From: Chryseobacterium sp.
Lineage (GTDB): Bacteria > Bacteroidota > Bacteroidia > Flavobacteriales > Weeksellaceae
Assembly: GCA_018260475.1 (NCBI GenBank)
Contig: JAGLBA010000002.1
Location: forward strand, 120,960-184,959
DNA: 64,000 nucleotides
Direction: 5' to 3'
Below, piece by piece: positions 43,905 to 52,138 of this stretch (position 1 is its first letter; the number at the start of each line of letters is the position of its first letter). A program made the position numbers and the translations under genes. The notes under the pieces are model-generated. The model was not told the DNA's origin. It saw nothing but the letters and a program-made list of their open reading frames with translations, and searched no databases.

Positions 43905-44855
43905 ATGATAACAAACAAAGATTTCATCGGCTACCAAGACCTTTTTAATTATATCACTTCTGAATTAGAACCGTTTATAGATAAAACTTCTACGGAAAAC
44001 TGGGGCATCGTAAAACCTGCCGGGGCGATCCTATATGGCCCACCGGGAAGTGGGAAGATTTTTTGGGCAAATAAAATAGCGGAAATTACGGGATATGAAT
44101 TTAGAGAATTACGAAAACATTATTTGGGGAGCCCCTCAGTCGCAAAAAATAAATCTGATTTCAACGCATTTCTCTTAATTATGATGAAAGGCGACAAGAC
44201 CCTGCTTTTCATGGAAGATTTTGATGAAATAATGGCTGAGAAAAGTGCCACAGCCGAAAATGAAGAGACCAAGGAAATCATCTTGCACAACATTTCTAAA
44301 TTTCCCGAAGAAGGCCTGCTGATGGTAGGTTCTGCAAATTCATTAACGAACATTGACGACGAAATTTTCGCACCCGCCAGGTTCGATGTTCTCATCCCTA
44401 TTTTCCCGCCGTCTCCAGCCGAACGCGCTGATATGCTGCTGCATTTTATGACGGACAAGATTTCAAAAACTTCTACCCTTTCCAAAATATTAAAACTAAA
44501 CAACGCCTACCAACTCGCCTTTTGGCAGCCTGTTGCCGAAAAAATGAAAGCGTATAGCAATACGATGCTCATTGATTTTACACAAATTCTGAAAAAGCGA
44601 ATCAAAACACTTTACCAGAAATCTCCTTCTGCGGATCTTAAAATAGAAAAAACTATGATTGATGGCGCCTTACGGGATGCATCGGCAAAGATGACTAGCG
44701 AGTATCTGGATCAGGTTTCCCGATTCCTCTACGATGTCACGAAGAATAACGCCGAAGATTTTCCTGGTAGAATCTCAACCTTAAAAACAGAACTCGATTC
44801 CTATCGCGCGACAGACAAACCTGCATCGCCGATCGGTTTTCAACATAATGCTTAA
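43905..44855 (+). CDS. AAA-type ATPase with altered P-loop
   Basis: AAA domain protein of 316 residues, resembling the FtsH/spastin type core. The P-loop reads GPPGSGKIFWA (45-55): the Thr or Ser that should follow the Lys and bind Mg is Ile51-52 position (GKI), so ATP hydrolysis may be weakened. Walker B is LLFMEDFDE (100-108), with the acidic pair intact, sensor 1 is VGSANS, and the arginine-finger region is APARFDVLIPIFPP. The C-terminal half is helical without recognised domain. prfB begins 10 bp downstream, so both are likely cotranscribed. Role unknown. A TACCTTTA element (one mismatch) lies near 43879. Confidence 0.8.
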   Translation: MITNKDFIGYQDLFNYITSELEPFIDKTSTENWGIVKPAGAILYGPPGSGKIFWANKIAEITGYEFRELRKHYLGSPSVAKNKSDFNAFLLIMMKGDKTLLFMEDFDEIMAEKSATAENEETKEIILHNISKFPEEGLLMVGSANSLTNIDDEIFAPARFDVLIPIFPPSPAERADMLLHFMTDKISKTSTLSKILKLNNAYQLAFWQPVAEKMKAYSNTMLIDFTQILKKRIKTLYQKSPSADLKIEKTMIDGALRDASAKMTSEYLDQVSRFLYDVTKNNAEDFPGRISTLKTELDSYRATDKPASPIGFQHNA

Positions 44856-44864
44856 ATTTGCGCT

Positions 44865-45980
44865 ATGATTAATTCCGACCAAATGAAAGATGCGCAAAAA
44901 CGCATCGAAGAACTGTATAAATACCTTCAAATTGAGAAGAAACGCATCGAAATTTCCAACGATGACGAAAAAACCGTTGCGCCCGACTTTTGGGACAACC
45001 CAAAACAAGCAGAAATTTTCCTGCGCCAACTGCGTTCTAAGAAAAAATGGGTGGATAGCTATGACGAAATCCAAACCCGATACGAAGACCTCCAAGTCCT
45101 TTTAGAATTTGCCAAAGAAGACCCCGACAGCGAGCTAGAGCTGGATGAGCAGTACCCGCAACTCATGGAAAAAATTGAAAATCTTGAGTTTAAGAATATG
45201 CTCTCCAGTGAAGGTGATGAACTCTCTGCCGTAATCCAAATCACGGCAGGAGCCGGCGGTACCGAAAGTTGCGACTGGGCGGGCATGCTCATGCGGATGT
45301 ACATGATGTGGGCCGAAAAACAAGGCTATAAAATCACCGAACTGAACTTTCAGGAAGGCGATGTGGCAGGTGTGAAAACCGTCACCTTGGAAATAGACGG
45401 CGAGTTTGCGTTCGGATATTTGAAGGGGGAAAACGGCGTGCACCGTTTGGTGCGCATCTCGCCTTTCGATTCCAATGCCAAGCGCCATACCAGTTTCGTT
45501 TCCGTGTATGTTTATCCGCTGGTGGATGATACTATCGAAATCAACATCAATCCGGCAGATATATCATTTGAAACCATGCGTTCCTCCGGGGCGGGTGGTC
45601 AGAATGTAAACAAGGTAGAGACTGCGGTACGCCTCCGCCACGCCCCTAGCGGCATCATCATAGAAAATTCCGAGAGCCGCTCGCAACTTCAAAATAAGGA
45701 AAAAGCCATGCAACTTCTGCGCTCCCGACTTTACGAAATGGAACTCGAGGAAAGGATGAAGGCACGAACCGAAATCGAGGCCGGGAAAATGAAAATTGAA
45801 TGGGGAAGCCAAATCCGAAACTATGTGATGCACCCATACAAACTCGTAAAGGATGTCCGCAGCGGCCATGAAACTTCGGATGTGGATGGCGTGATGAATG
45901 GCGACATCACCCCATTCCTGAAAGCCTACCTTATGGCAGACGGCACCGCCGCCGCAGAGATGGATGACTTCGGATTATGA
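44865..45980 (+). CDS. prfB: Peptide chain release factor 2
   Basis: Class I release factor for UGA and UAA stop codons. It has 371 residues. The codon-recognition tripeptide SPF is at 199-201 and the catalytic GGQ at 244-246, followed by [23 protein letters not shown] and [15 protein letters not shown] are typical of RF2. Unlike E. coli, the reading frame is continuous, with no in-frame UGA near codon 25 and so no programmed frameshift. Cotranscribed with the AAA gene. Confidence 0.98.
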   Translation: MINSDQMKDAQKRIEELYKYLQIEKKRIEISNDDEKTVAPDFWDNPKQAEIFLRQLRSKKKWVDSYDEIQTRYEDLQVLLEFAKEDPDSELELDEQYPQLMEKIENLEFKNMLSSEGDELSAVIQITAGAGGTESCDWAGMLMRMYMMWAEKQGYKITELNFQEGDVAGVKTVTLEIDGEFAFGYLKGENGVHRLVRISPFDSNAKRHTSFVSVYVYPLVDDTIEININPADISFETMRSSGAGGQNVNKVETAVRLRHAPSGIIIENSESRSQLQNKEKAMQLLRSRLYEMELEERMKARTEIEAGKMKIEWGSQIRNYVMHPYKLVKDVRSGHETSDVDGVMNGDITPFLKAYLMADGTAAAEMDDFGL

Positions 45981-46050
45981 TTTTGTTAAATAATCATAAT
46001 AATTTTTACAAAAAATATTAAAAGCCTACTTTTGTAAAATATGAAATTTT

Positions 46051-46716
46051 ATGGATAATTTTGAAAGTTGGAAAGACCTCCTAAACCCCGAATTTTACAT
46101 TAAACTCGGCGGATTTTGGATGATTTTGTTTATCATTTTTGCAGAAACCGGCCTTTTTGTAGGCTTCTTTTTACCGGGAGACAGCCTCTTATTTGTTTCC
46201 GGAATCTATGCAAAAGAATTGATAGCCAATACATTCGGAAGCACCGTAAGCGATTTCGTAGACACCTCTCTTCTGGCACTCTGCATCGCGATTGCCGCAA
46301 TACTGGGGAACGAAGTGGGTTATTGGTTTGGGCGCAAGACAGGGCCTGCATTATACAAGCGCGAAGATTCTTTCTTCTTCAAGAAAAAATATCTGCATCA
46401 GGCACACGATTTCTTTGAGGAGAATGGCGCCACGGCGGTCATCGTCGCGCGTTTCCTCCCTATCATCCGTACATTTGTGCCTATCGTAGCAGGAATTGTG
46501 GGTATGGATAAGAAGAGATTCTTTACAGATAACGTCATAGGAGCCTTCCTTTGGTCTTTCATCCTAATTTTCGCTGGCCACTATCTTTATAGATTATTTT
46601 TGGATCAGTTCGGTATAGATTTAAAGGCGCATCTGGAAATGATCATTTTAGTCATCGTGCTTATCACCACCCTTCCCGTGATTCTCAAATTCTTTTTCGG
46701 GAAAAAGAAAGCCTAA
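46051..46716 (+). CDS. DedA family membrane protein
   Basis: Inner-membrane protein of the DedA/SNARE-associated family, 221 residues, probably a lipid carrier or flippase-like transporter needed for envelope homeostasis. Family motifs: FAETGLFVGFFLPGDSLLFVSG (about residues 25-46), LGNEVGYWFGRKTGPALYKR near 85, and VARFLPIIRTFVPIVAGIVGM near 130 with the conserved Arg. Four to five hydrophobic segments follow. It is a single gene with a terminator directly after; the first of three related palindromic elements lies behind it. Confidence 0.95.
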   Translation: MDNFESWKDLLNPEFYIKLGGFWMILFIIFAETGLFVGFFLPGDSLLFVSGIYAKELIANTFGSTVSDFVDTSLLALCIAIAAILGNEVGYWFGRKTGPALYKREDSFFFKKKYLHQAHDFFEENGATAVIVARFLPIIRTFVPIVAGIVGMDKKRFFTDNVIGAFLWSFILIFAGHYLYRLFLDQFGIDLKAHLEMIILVIVLITTLPVILKFFFGKKKA

Positions 46717-46737
46717 GATTTCACAAATAAAATCCTG

Positions 46738-46768
46738 CAGCCTCAAATATTTGGGGCTGATTTTTTTT
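46738..46768 (+). terminator. Intrinsic terminator of the dedA-like gene
   Basis: CAGCC/GGCTG stem extended by CAAAT/ATTTG after one mismatch, then TTTTTTTT. Confidence 0.8.
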
Positions 46769-46778
46769 GGCGTATCCC

Positions 46779-46918
46779 CCGCCAGCGGGCTCTGGGGCCC
46801 GCGGCGGCGGTCGGGCTTGCTGTCAGGCTTCGGTCTTATGGTTGGGCTTTTTTAGAAAAGCCCAACCATAAGACTGCACCCCTTACGGGGCGCACCCACA
46901 GCATCCCTTACGCATGCG
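46779..46918. repeat. Palindromic intergenic element A
   Basis: GC-rich run of nested hairpins: CCCGCCAGCGGG, GGGCTCTGGGGCCC, a perfect 19-bp inverted repeat with a 4-base loop (46833-46874), CCCC-TTAC-GGGG (46879-46890) and CGCATGCG. The outer arms read GGTCGGGCTTGCTGTCAGGC on the left and CAGCATCCCTTACGC on the right; their reverse complements resemble the right and left arms of elements B and C, so this copy is inverted relative to them. Confidence 0.6.
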
Positions 46919-47226
46919 CACGCAGAATGAGTTTGCTTGTTGGATGTTCGTTTTTAGGCGATGGATTCGAGATGATCACTAATGACTGATATCTGACTGA
47001 TATATAATAAAAGAAGCATAATACGCTATATCCTACTGTCCAAATAGTTCCAAATATTCACCGTTGTTTTCTCCGTGTAATCCCTATGTCTATATTGTTA
47101 TAATCAGCGTTGTTTTGCTTTGTTTTTTTTACTTTCCGCTCCCTGCCTTCAGCCGCCTGCCTCCAACCTCCAGCTTCCGGCCTCTTCTGAAAAAAATTCT
47201 TACTTTAGCCGTAAATCCAGCACGAC

Positions 47227-48222
47227 ATGAAAAAATTAGTCTTTAGCCTATTGCTTTCCGCCAGTACCGTGGCATTTGCACAGAAAAAATATAGCCTCGT
47301 GATCCACGGCGGCGCAGGAACCATCACCAAAGAAAACATGACGCCGGCAAAAGAAAAAGCCTACACGGAAAAACTTACCGAAGCACTAAAAGCAGGCTAC
47401 GCAGAACTCCAAAAAGGAAATACCTCCATTGCCGCAGTACAGTCGGCGATAGTGATTCTGGAAGATTCTCCGCTATTCAATGCCGGGAAAGGTGCGGTAT
47501 TTACCAACGATGGCAAAAACGAAATGGACGCCTCCATCATGTACGGCAAAGACCTTTCCGCCGGGGCGGTCGCCGGGGTACACACAATTAAAAACCCGAT
47601 AAAAGCCGCTATCGCTGTAATGCAAAATTCCGGTCATGTAATGCTTGCCGGGGCAGGCGCAGAAAAATTTGCCCAACAATCCGGTTTGGATATAGTGGAT
47701 CCTAAATACTTCTGGACGAAAGACCGCTGGGACGGACTGCAAAAACTAAAACAAAAAGAACTTGAAAAGTCAAAAAAAATAAGCCACTTACCGGATTATA
47801 TTACCGTGGATCAAAAATTCGGAACCGTGGGTGCCGTAGCCTTGGACAAAGAAGGAAACATCGCCGCAGGCACTTCTACGGGCGGTATGACCAACAAGAA
47901 ATTCGGGCGCATCGGAGATTCTCCCGTGATAGGTGCCGGCACCTATGCGAACGGGCAAGTGGGCGTATCCGGAACGGGCTGGGGAGAGTTCTTCATCCGT
48001 GCCACGGCAGCACGCACCGTGGCCGCAAAGATGGAATATCAAAATAAAGACATCGCCACAGCTACGCAGGAAGTCATCTCCGAAATTGGTAAAATGGGTG
48101 GCGATGGCGGTGTAATCGCTTTGGATAAAGACGGAAATATCGCGATGCCCTTCAATACGGCTGGGATGTACCGCGGCGCCATCACTCAAGATGGGCAGGT
48201 AGAGATCGGGATTTATAAGTAA
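47227..48222 (+). CDS. Isoaspartyl peptidase/L-asparaginase (plant-type, secreted)
   Basis: Ntn-hydrolase that autocleaves into two subunits and hydrolyses isoaspartyl dipeptides or asparagine. It has 331 residues. A signal peptide (MKKLVFSLLLSASTVAFAQ) targets it to the periplasm. The family start YSLVIHGGAGTITKENMTP follows, and the autocatalytic nucleophile Thr200 lies in QKFGTVGAVALD, preceded by SHLPDYITVD; the substrate-loop GTSTGGMTNKKFGRIGDSPV is intact, and the end EVISEIGKMGGDGGVIALDK is typical. A TACTTTAG element (one mismatch to TAnnTTTG) lies about 30 bp upstream. Which substrate dominates is unknown. Confidence 0.94.
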   Translation: MKKLVFSLLLSASTVAFAQKKYSLVIHGGAGTITKENMTPAKEKAYTEKLTEALKAGYAELQKGNTSIAAVQSAIVILEDSPLFNAGKGAVFTNDGKNEMDASIMYGKDLSAGAVAGVHTIKNPIKAAIAVMQNSGHVMLAGAGAEKFAQQSGLDIVDPKYFWTKDRWDGLQKLKQKELEKSKKISHLPDYITVDQKFGTVGAVALDKEGNIAAGTSTGGMTNKKFGRIGDSPVIGAGTYANGQVGVSGTGWGEFFIRATAARTVAAKMEYQNKDIATATQEVISEIGKMGGDGGVIALDKDGNIAMPFNTAGMYRGAITQDGQVEIGIYK

Positions 48223-48441
48223 ATGATGGTGGTTGGATGATGGTGGTTTTCACTCTTTTAAAGGAACAAAATGTTTTTGCGACTATATCTGAAAACAATA
48301 TCTAAGAAAAAATACGCTGTCTTTTGATGACATCTATAGTCACGACCCGAAAAATTGTGAAACGGCAAATGACTAAGTTGTCATAATCTACAGCAGTTGG
48401 CCGCGGTTTATTTTTTACTGTCCATTCTCTTTCCCGATGGC

Positions 48442-48458
48442 GCGGATTTGCAATCCGC
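48442..48458. repeat. REP-like short palindrome GCGGATT-TGC-AATCCGC
   Basis: Seven-base-pair perfect inverted repeat with a 3-base loop, preceded by CGATGGC and followed by TGCTAATAAT. I recall similar GCGGATTTGCAATCCGC-type motifs as multi-copy sequences in Bacteroidota, but cannot check the copy number here. Confidence 0.5.
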
Positions 48459-48494
48459 TGCTAATAATGTGCATTTAACTTTGACCCCTGTTGG

Positions 48495-48616
48495 GCGGCG
48501 AATCCCGCGCGCCCCGGATCGCAGCGGCTACCCCACAGCAAGCGTAGGGAAAGTGATGCGGCATGAATCTAAGCGCTGGCGCGAGGAGTAATAGCGGAGA
48601 GCCGGAAATGGCGCCC
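48495..48616. repeat. Palindromic intergenic element B
   Basis: Left arm GGCGAATCCCGCGCGCCCCG followed by GATCGCAGCGGCTACCCC; right arm GCGAGGAGTAATAGCGGAGA followed by GCCGGAAATGGCGCC. The right arm's reverse complement resembles the left arm (GGCG..AT, CCGG, CGGCTA-like blocks), so an imperfect long stem with a distinct 40-base core forms. The arm motif AGCGGAgAGCcGG matches AGTGGAcAGCaGG of element C. Confidence 0.6.
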
Positions 48617-48637
48617 AAATAATTAAAAAAAACAAAG

Positions 48638-48645
48638 TATTTTTG
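48638..48645 (+). promoter_or_regulatory. Promoter -7 element of tsaE (TATTTTTG)
   Basis: Exact TAnnTTTG match ending 7 bases before the ATG at 48652, so the transcript would have almost no leader. Confidence 0.55.
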
Positions 48646-48651
48646 CATATT

Positions 48652-49059
48652 ATGCATTTTGAAATAGACAAAATAGAGGACTGGCAAACGGTTGCCGATA
48701 AAATTATCCCCGAAATAAAACACAATATCCTCCTGCTAAAAGGGAATCTGGGGGCGGGGAAAACGACCTTCACACAGGTTTTGGTGGCGAAACTGGACAG
48801 CAAAGACGAGGTGTCCTCGCCGACCTACACCATTGTGAATGAATACTATACACCGCAGGGCATTATTTACCATTTCGACCTGTACCGGCTGAAAACGATT
48901 GAGGAGGTTTTCGATATCGGGATGGAGGAATATCTGGACCATGCGCGCCTCTGCATCATCGAATGGCCGGAAATCTACGAGCCTGAACTGGAGGGGCTGC
49001 CTCACCACGAAATTAAAATTGAAAATGTGGAAGGCAATAGGTGCGTGGATTTCATTTAA
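48652..49059 (+). CDS. tsaE: tRNA threonylcarbamoyladenosine biosynthesis ATPase TsaE
   Basis: Small P-loop ATPase that works with TsaB and TsaD in making t6A37 of ANN-decoding tRNAs. From the ATG at 48652 it has 135 residues; a TTG at 48643 overlaps the promoter and is rejected. P-loop GNLGAGKTTF lies at residues 31-40; VSSPTYTIVNEYY and the HFDLYRLK motif, with the essential Asp, follow; EYLDHARLCIIEWPEIYEPE closes the domain. It opens an apparent operon with alanine dehydrogenase (42 bp gap), an unknown gene and tyrA. The nearly leaderless promoter is a feature of note. Confidence 0.96.
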   Translation: MHFEIDKIEDWQTVADKIIPEIKHNILLLKGNLGAGKTTFTQVLVAKLDSKDEVSSPTYTIVNEYYTPQGIIYHFDLYRLKTIEEVFDIGMEEYLDHARLCIIEWPEIYEPELEGLPHHEIKIENVEGNRCVDFI

Positions 49060-49101
49060 AAAACTAAATTTGCACCTCAAATATCTATTAACAAAAAAAC
49101 G

Positions 49102-50295
49102 ATGAGCCATACGAACATCTTTACGCCATTCTCTGAAACGGATTTGCTGCCGCAAGAAGAAAAACTGGAAGTGGTAAAAAAAAGTAAGAAATTCAGCATA
49201 GGAATTCCGAAGGAAAGCTGCCTGAATGAGCGCCGCGCCTGTGTGACGCCCGATGCGGTGCAGGTACTTACTGATCATGGCCACGAAATCGTGATAGAAT
49301 CCAATGCCGGGAAAGGCTCGTTTTTTACAGATTTGCAGTACGCCGATGCCGGGGCGCGAATCACACACGATCCGAAGGAGGCCTTTGCGCAAGAGCTGGT
49401 TTTGAAAGTAAACCCTCCGACTGAGGATGAAATTGAATATTTCAATCCTAATACTTACCTGGTTTCTGCATTGCAAATCAATTTGAGGGGGAAAGAATAT
49501 TTCCAAAAATTAGCGGAGAAGAAAATCAACGCGGTGGCTTTTGAGTTCATCATGGATGAGTATAAGCAACTGACTTTGGTTCGCCTGATTGGTGAAATTG
49601 CGGGTACGGCTGCCATCCTTTATGCCTCTGAACTGCTCGCCCTCTCCAACGGATTGATGCTAAGCGGCACGACTGGCGTAAGGCCTACGGAAGTGGTGAT
49701 CATAGGCGCAGGAATCGTGGGAGAATTTGCCACTAAAGCGGCGATAGGCCTCGGGGCAAGTGTAAAGATTTTTGATAATTCACTTTCTAAACTGCGCCGA
49801 CTTCATACTTTGGTGGATAGCCGTGTGCCGACGTCCATCATAGATCCGAAAGAACTTGGAAAAAGACTTCGCCGTGCGGATGTGGTCATCGGGTGTATGT
49901 CCCGCCAAGGCGCCTCCCCGATTGTAACCGAGGAAATGGTAATGAATATGAAGAAGGGCAGCGTGATCATAGATGTTGCCGTGGATAACGGGCGCTGCGT
50001 GGAAACTTCTGAACTGACTACGCTGGACAATCCCTACATCGTGAAACATGGCGTGATCCACTGCGGTCTGCCAAACCTGACTTCGCGCGTGCCACGCACT
50101 GCCACAAAGGCTATTTCCAATTTCTTCCTATCCTATATTCTGAACTATGACGAGGAAGGCGGTTTTGAAAACATGCTGGTACGCAAAAACGAGATGAAGC
50201 AAAGTCTCTACATATACAAAGGTCGCCATACGAAAAAAATCATCTGCGACCGCTTCGGGCTGACCTACCACGACATTAACCTCTTGATTTTCTAA
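49102..50295 (+). CDS. ald: Alanine dehydrogenase
   Basis: NAD-dependent enzyme converting L-alanine to pyruvate and ammonia, related to the NAD(P) transhydrogenase alpha subunit. It has 397 residues; the first 30 are an extension before the family start FSIGIPKESCLNERRACVTPD. Substrate-binding Arg and Lys sit in this block and in ELVLKVNPPTEDEI. The Rossmann loop VVIIGAGIVGEFATKAAIGLG (about residues 194-214) with the NAD-type Asp after it (VKIFDNS), VIIDVAVDNGRCVET and the closing GVIHCGLPNLTSRVPRTAT complete the pattern. It is the second gene of the tsaE operon; the next gene starts after 4 bp. Confidence 0.93.
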   Translation: MSHTNIFTPFSETDLLPQEEKLEVVKKSKKFSIGIPKESCLNERRACVTPDAVQVLTDHGHEIVIESNAGKGSFFTDLQYADAGARITHDPKEAFAQELVLKVNPPTEDEIEYFNPNTYLVSALQINLRGKEYFQKLAEKKINAVAFEFIMDEYKQLTLVRLIGEIAGTAAILYASELLALSNGLMLSGTTGVRPTEVVIIGAGIVGEFATKAAIGLGASVKIFDNSLSKLRRLHTLVDSRVPTSIIDPKELGKRLRRADVVIGCMSRQGASPIVTEEMVMNMKKGSVIIDVAVDNGRCVETSELTTLDNPYIVKHGVIHCGLPNLTSRVPRTATKAISNFFLSYILNYDEEGGFENMLVRKNEMKQSLYIYKGRHTKKIICDRFGLTYHDINLLIF

Positions 50296-50299
50296 AAAA

Positions 50300-50671
50300 G
50301 TGCGCAAACTCAAATTCTACCTTATCGGCCTGATTCCTGGGTTGCTATTCGTGTTCTTTATCCTTAACCAAAAAGGCGTGAGTTGTAGCGGGTATTTGCC
50401 GGATAGCCGTGTAGCCGCGGAAACTTTAACCAAAGATTTCCAATACTCTGCCAATTTTCAAAATGCGATGGCTGCTAACGGCATCACGGAAAAAATATTG
50501 AAAGACAGCATCCTCACCACGGGCAGCATAATTTTTGACCGCAGCCATGCGCAAAAACAGCCTTGTCCGGATTATATTTTGGTATATCCTAAGGACCATC
50601 CTAAATACGAAATAGGTTTCGAAAAATGTAAAGAAACGGCGACCTTTACTTCTTTTAAAAAATTAAAGTAA
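50300..50671 (+). CDS. Small membrane-anchored protein, unknown function (GUG start)
   Basis: 123 residues starting with GTG at 50300, four bases after the ald stop. One N-terminal membrane segment (LKFYLIGLIPGLLFVFFILN) is followed by a periplasmic part starting QKGVSCSGYLPDSRVAAETL and containing a further Cys pair (QPCPDYI, FEKCKET). It resembles a small Bacteroidota family annotated as DUF4258-like, but I am not certain. The tight position between ald and tyrA indicates cotranscription; a link in function cannot be told. Confidence 0.75.
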   Translation: MRKLKFYLIGLIPGLLFVFFILNQKGVSCSGYLPDSRVAAETLTKDFQYSANFQNAMAANGITEKILKDSILTTGSIIFDRSHAQKQPCPDYILVYPKDHPKYEIGFEKCKETATFTSFKKLK

Positions 50672-50678
50672 ACTTCGC

Positions 50679-51527
50679 ATGAAACTGGCCATTATCGGTA
50701 CTGGACTTATTGGTGGATCCATTGCGCTAAAGGCTAAAGCCACGGGATTTGCTTCACTCGTGGTAGGGATAGACCGTGATAGTGCGCATTTAGAAACGGC
50801 GGTAAAACTTAACATTATAGACAAAGCAGCTGATCTAGACAATGGGATTGCCGATGCGGAGTTGATTATTTTGGCCGTTCCTGTAGATGCGGCTTCCCTG
50901 CTGCTTCCAAAAATTTTGAAGATGATCAGCAGCAGGCAGACCGTGATGGATGTGGGCTCTACTAAAAGCGGTATCGCTGAGGCAGTGAAAACACACGAAA
51001 ACAGAAGTCGTTTTGTTGCATTCCACCCGATGTGGGGAACCGAAAACTGCGGACCGGCGGCCGCCACAGCCATCAGTTTTGCCGGCAGAGCAGGCGTGAT
51101 TTGCGACAGAGAGTTTTCTGATTCAGATGCCTTGGAAATAGTTGAACGCCTTGCGAAAAATTTGGAAATGAACCTTTTGTATATGGATTCCGCCGCGCAC
51201 GACCTCCATACCGCCTACATTTCCCACATCTCTCACATCACTTCCTACGCGCTTGCAAACACGGTTTTGGAAAAAGAAAAAGAGGAAGACACCATTTTTC
51301 AACTGGCGAGTTCGGGATTCTCCAGCATGGTAAGACTCGCAAAATCCCATCCTGAAATGTGGGTGCCTATCTTTCAACAAAATCGCGAAAATGTTTTGGA
51401 TGTCCTCAATGAGCATATCTCACAACTTTTGAAATTCAAATCAGCATTAGAAAAAGAAAATTATGATTTCTTGGAGGAACTCATCCGCAATGCCAATCGG
51501 ATCCGACCGATTTTGGAAGAGAAATAA
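50679..51527 (+). CDS. tyrA: Prephenate dehydrogenase
   Basis: NAD-dependent enzyme of tyrosine biosynthesis, turning prephenate into 4-hydroxyphenylpyruvate, the same compound that HppD in this window consumes. It has 282 residues with the Rossmann loop IGTGLIGGSIALKAK (about 5-19), LIILAVPVDAA near 66, VMDVGSTKSGI near 90, the substrate-binding FHPMWGTENCGP near 113, and HDLHTAYISHISHITSYALA near 172 with the conserved His residues. No ACT domain is attached, so feedback control would differ from the long forms. It follows the unknown gene by 7 bp and ends in a shared terminator. Confidence 0.95.
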   Translation: MKLAIIGTGLIGGSIALKAKATGFASLVVGIDRDSAHLETAVKLNIIDKAADLDNGIADAELIILAVPVDAASLLLPKILKMISSRQTVMDVGSTKSGIAEAVKTHENRSRFVAFHPMWGTENCGPAAATAISFAGRAGVICDREFSDSDALEIVERLAKNLEMNLLYMDSAAHDLHTAYISHISHITSYALANTVLEKEKEEDTIFQLASSGFSSMVRLAKSHPEMWVPIFQQNRENVLDVLNEHISQLLKFKSALEKENYDFLEELIRNANRIRPILEEK

Positions 51528-51534
51528 ACAAACA

Positions 51535-51563
51535 AAAGCAACCTCTTTCGGGGTTGCTTTTTC
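51535..51563. terminator. Bidirectional terminator between tyrA and rpsO
   Basis: AAAGCAACC/GGTTGCTTT stem, extended by C/G pairs around a TTTC loop, with A and T runs on both sides. Confidence 0.8.
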
Positions 51564-51575
51564 GTTTCAATCTGA

Positions 51576-51845
51576 TTATTTTCTTAATCCTAATTCAGCG
51601 ATAATCGCTCTGTATCTTTCGATATCTTTGTTTTTAAGATAATCCAGCAATCTTTTTCTTTTACCTACCAGTTTTACAAGTGATTTCTCAGTTGCGAAAT
51701 CTTTGTGGTTTCTTTTCAGGTGACCAGAAAGGTGATTAATTCTGAAAGTGAAAAGAGCAATCTGCCCCTCTGCACTGCCGGTATCTTGCCCACTTTTTCC
51801 GTGTTTTGCGAAGATTTCGGTCTTTTTCTCTGTAGTTAAGTACAT
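51576..51845 (-). CDS. rpsO: 30S ribosomal protein S15
   Basis: Ribosomal protein uS15, 89 residues, standard length. It binds the 16S rRNA central domain. Family segments: KKTEIFAKHGKSGQDTGSAE, the conserved QIALFTFRINHLSGHLKRN, HKDFATEKSLVKLVGKRKRL and LDYLKNKDIERYRAIIAELG. Unusually, the N-terminus is MYLTTEKKTE, as in other Bacteroidota. The promoter is close to ideal and the leader only about 30 nt. Confidence 0.99.
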   Translation of the reverse strand: MYLTTEKKTEIFAKHGKSGQDTGSAEGQIALFTFRINHLSGHLKRNHKDFATEKSLVKLVGKRKRLLDYLKNKDIERYRAIIAELGLRK

Positions 51846-51881
51846 GCAAATATTATTTAATGATTATTATGTAACGAGGTG

Positions 51882-51911
51882 CAAAAGTACAAAAAAATAG
51901 TTACACTGCAA
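51882..51911 (-). promoter_or_regulatory. Promoter of rpsO (TTG-N19-TACTTTTG)
   Basis: Minus strand: TTG at 51909-51911 and an exact TAnnTTTG at 51882-51889, with the canonical 19-base spacer. Confidence 0.75.
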
Positions 51912-52138
51912 ATAAAATATAAAGTAGCATTAAGGAAATTGATTTTTTAATAATTTCATTATAATCACACTATGAAATAAGCTTTTACTATTATCAACCA
52001 TTAAATTAATATAAGTATTAAAACATTGATAATTAAAATTTTAAAACACATTTATACACCCGATTTTGCTTTAAAATTATTTAAAATAAAGCATTGAATT
52101 AATCAAAATTGGAATTACTTTTGCTATAAGAAAATTTA

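Larger units (their letters stand above)
46717..47226. other. 510-bp intergenic region rich in hairpins
   Basis: Holds, in order, the dedA terminator (46738-46768), a GC-rich palindromic element (46779-46918), an AT-rich stretch, and a C-rich word-like run CCGCTCCCTGCCTTCAGCCG at about 47134-47190 just before the isoaspartyl peptidase start. No protein-coding gene is supported. Confidence 0.6.
48223..48651. other. 429-bp intergenic region with two repeat-like structures
   Basis: Begins with word-like ATGATGGTGGTTGGATGATG, then AT-rich DNA, a short perfect palindrome (48442-48458), palindromic element B (48495-48616), and finally the tsaE promoter. Open frames of up to about 90 codons cross the element on both strands, but their translations are low-complexity and are not gene-like. 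Confidence 0.55.

Noticed and set aside
48643-48651. TTG start for tsaE three codons upstream
   Set aside because: This TTG is part of the TATTTTTG promoter element, so it cannot be in the transcript's translated part.
48397-48803. Open frames across palindromic element B on both strands
   Set aside because: They follow the GC-rich repeat and partly the antisense of tsaE; translations are low-complexity (Arg/Pro/Ser) and have no plausible start signal.
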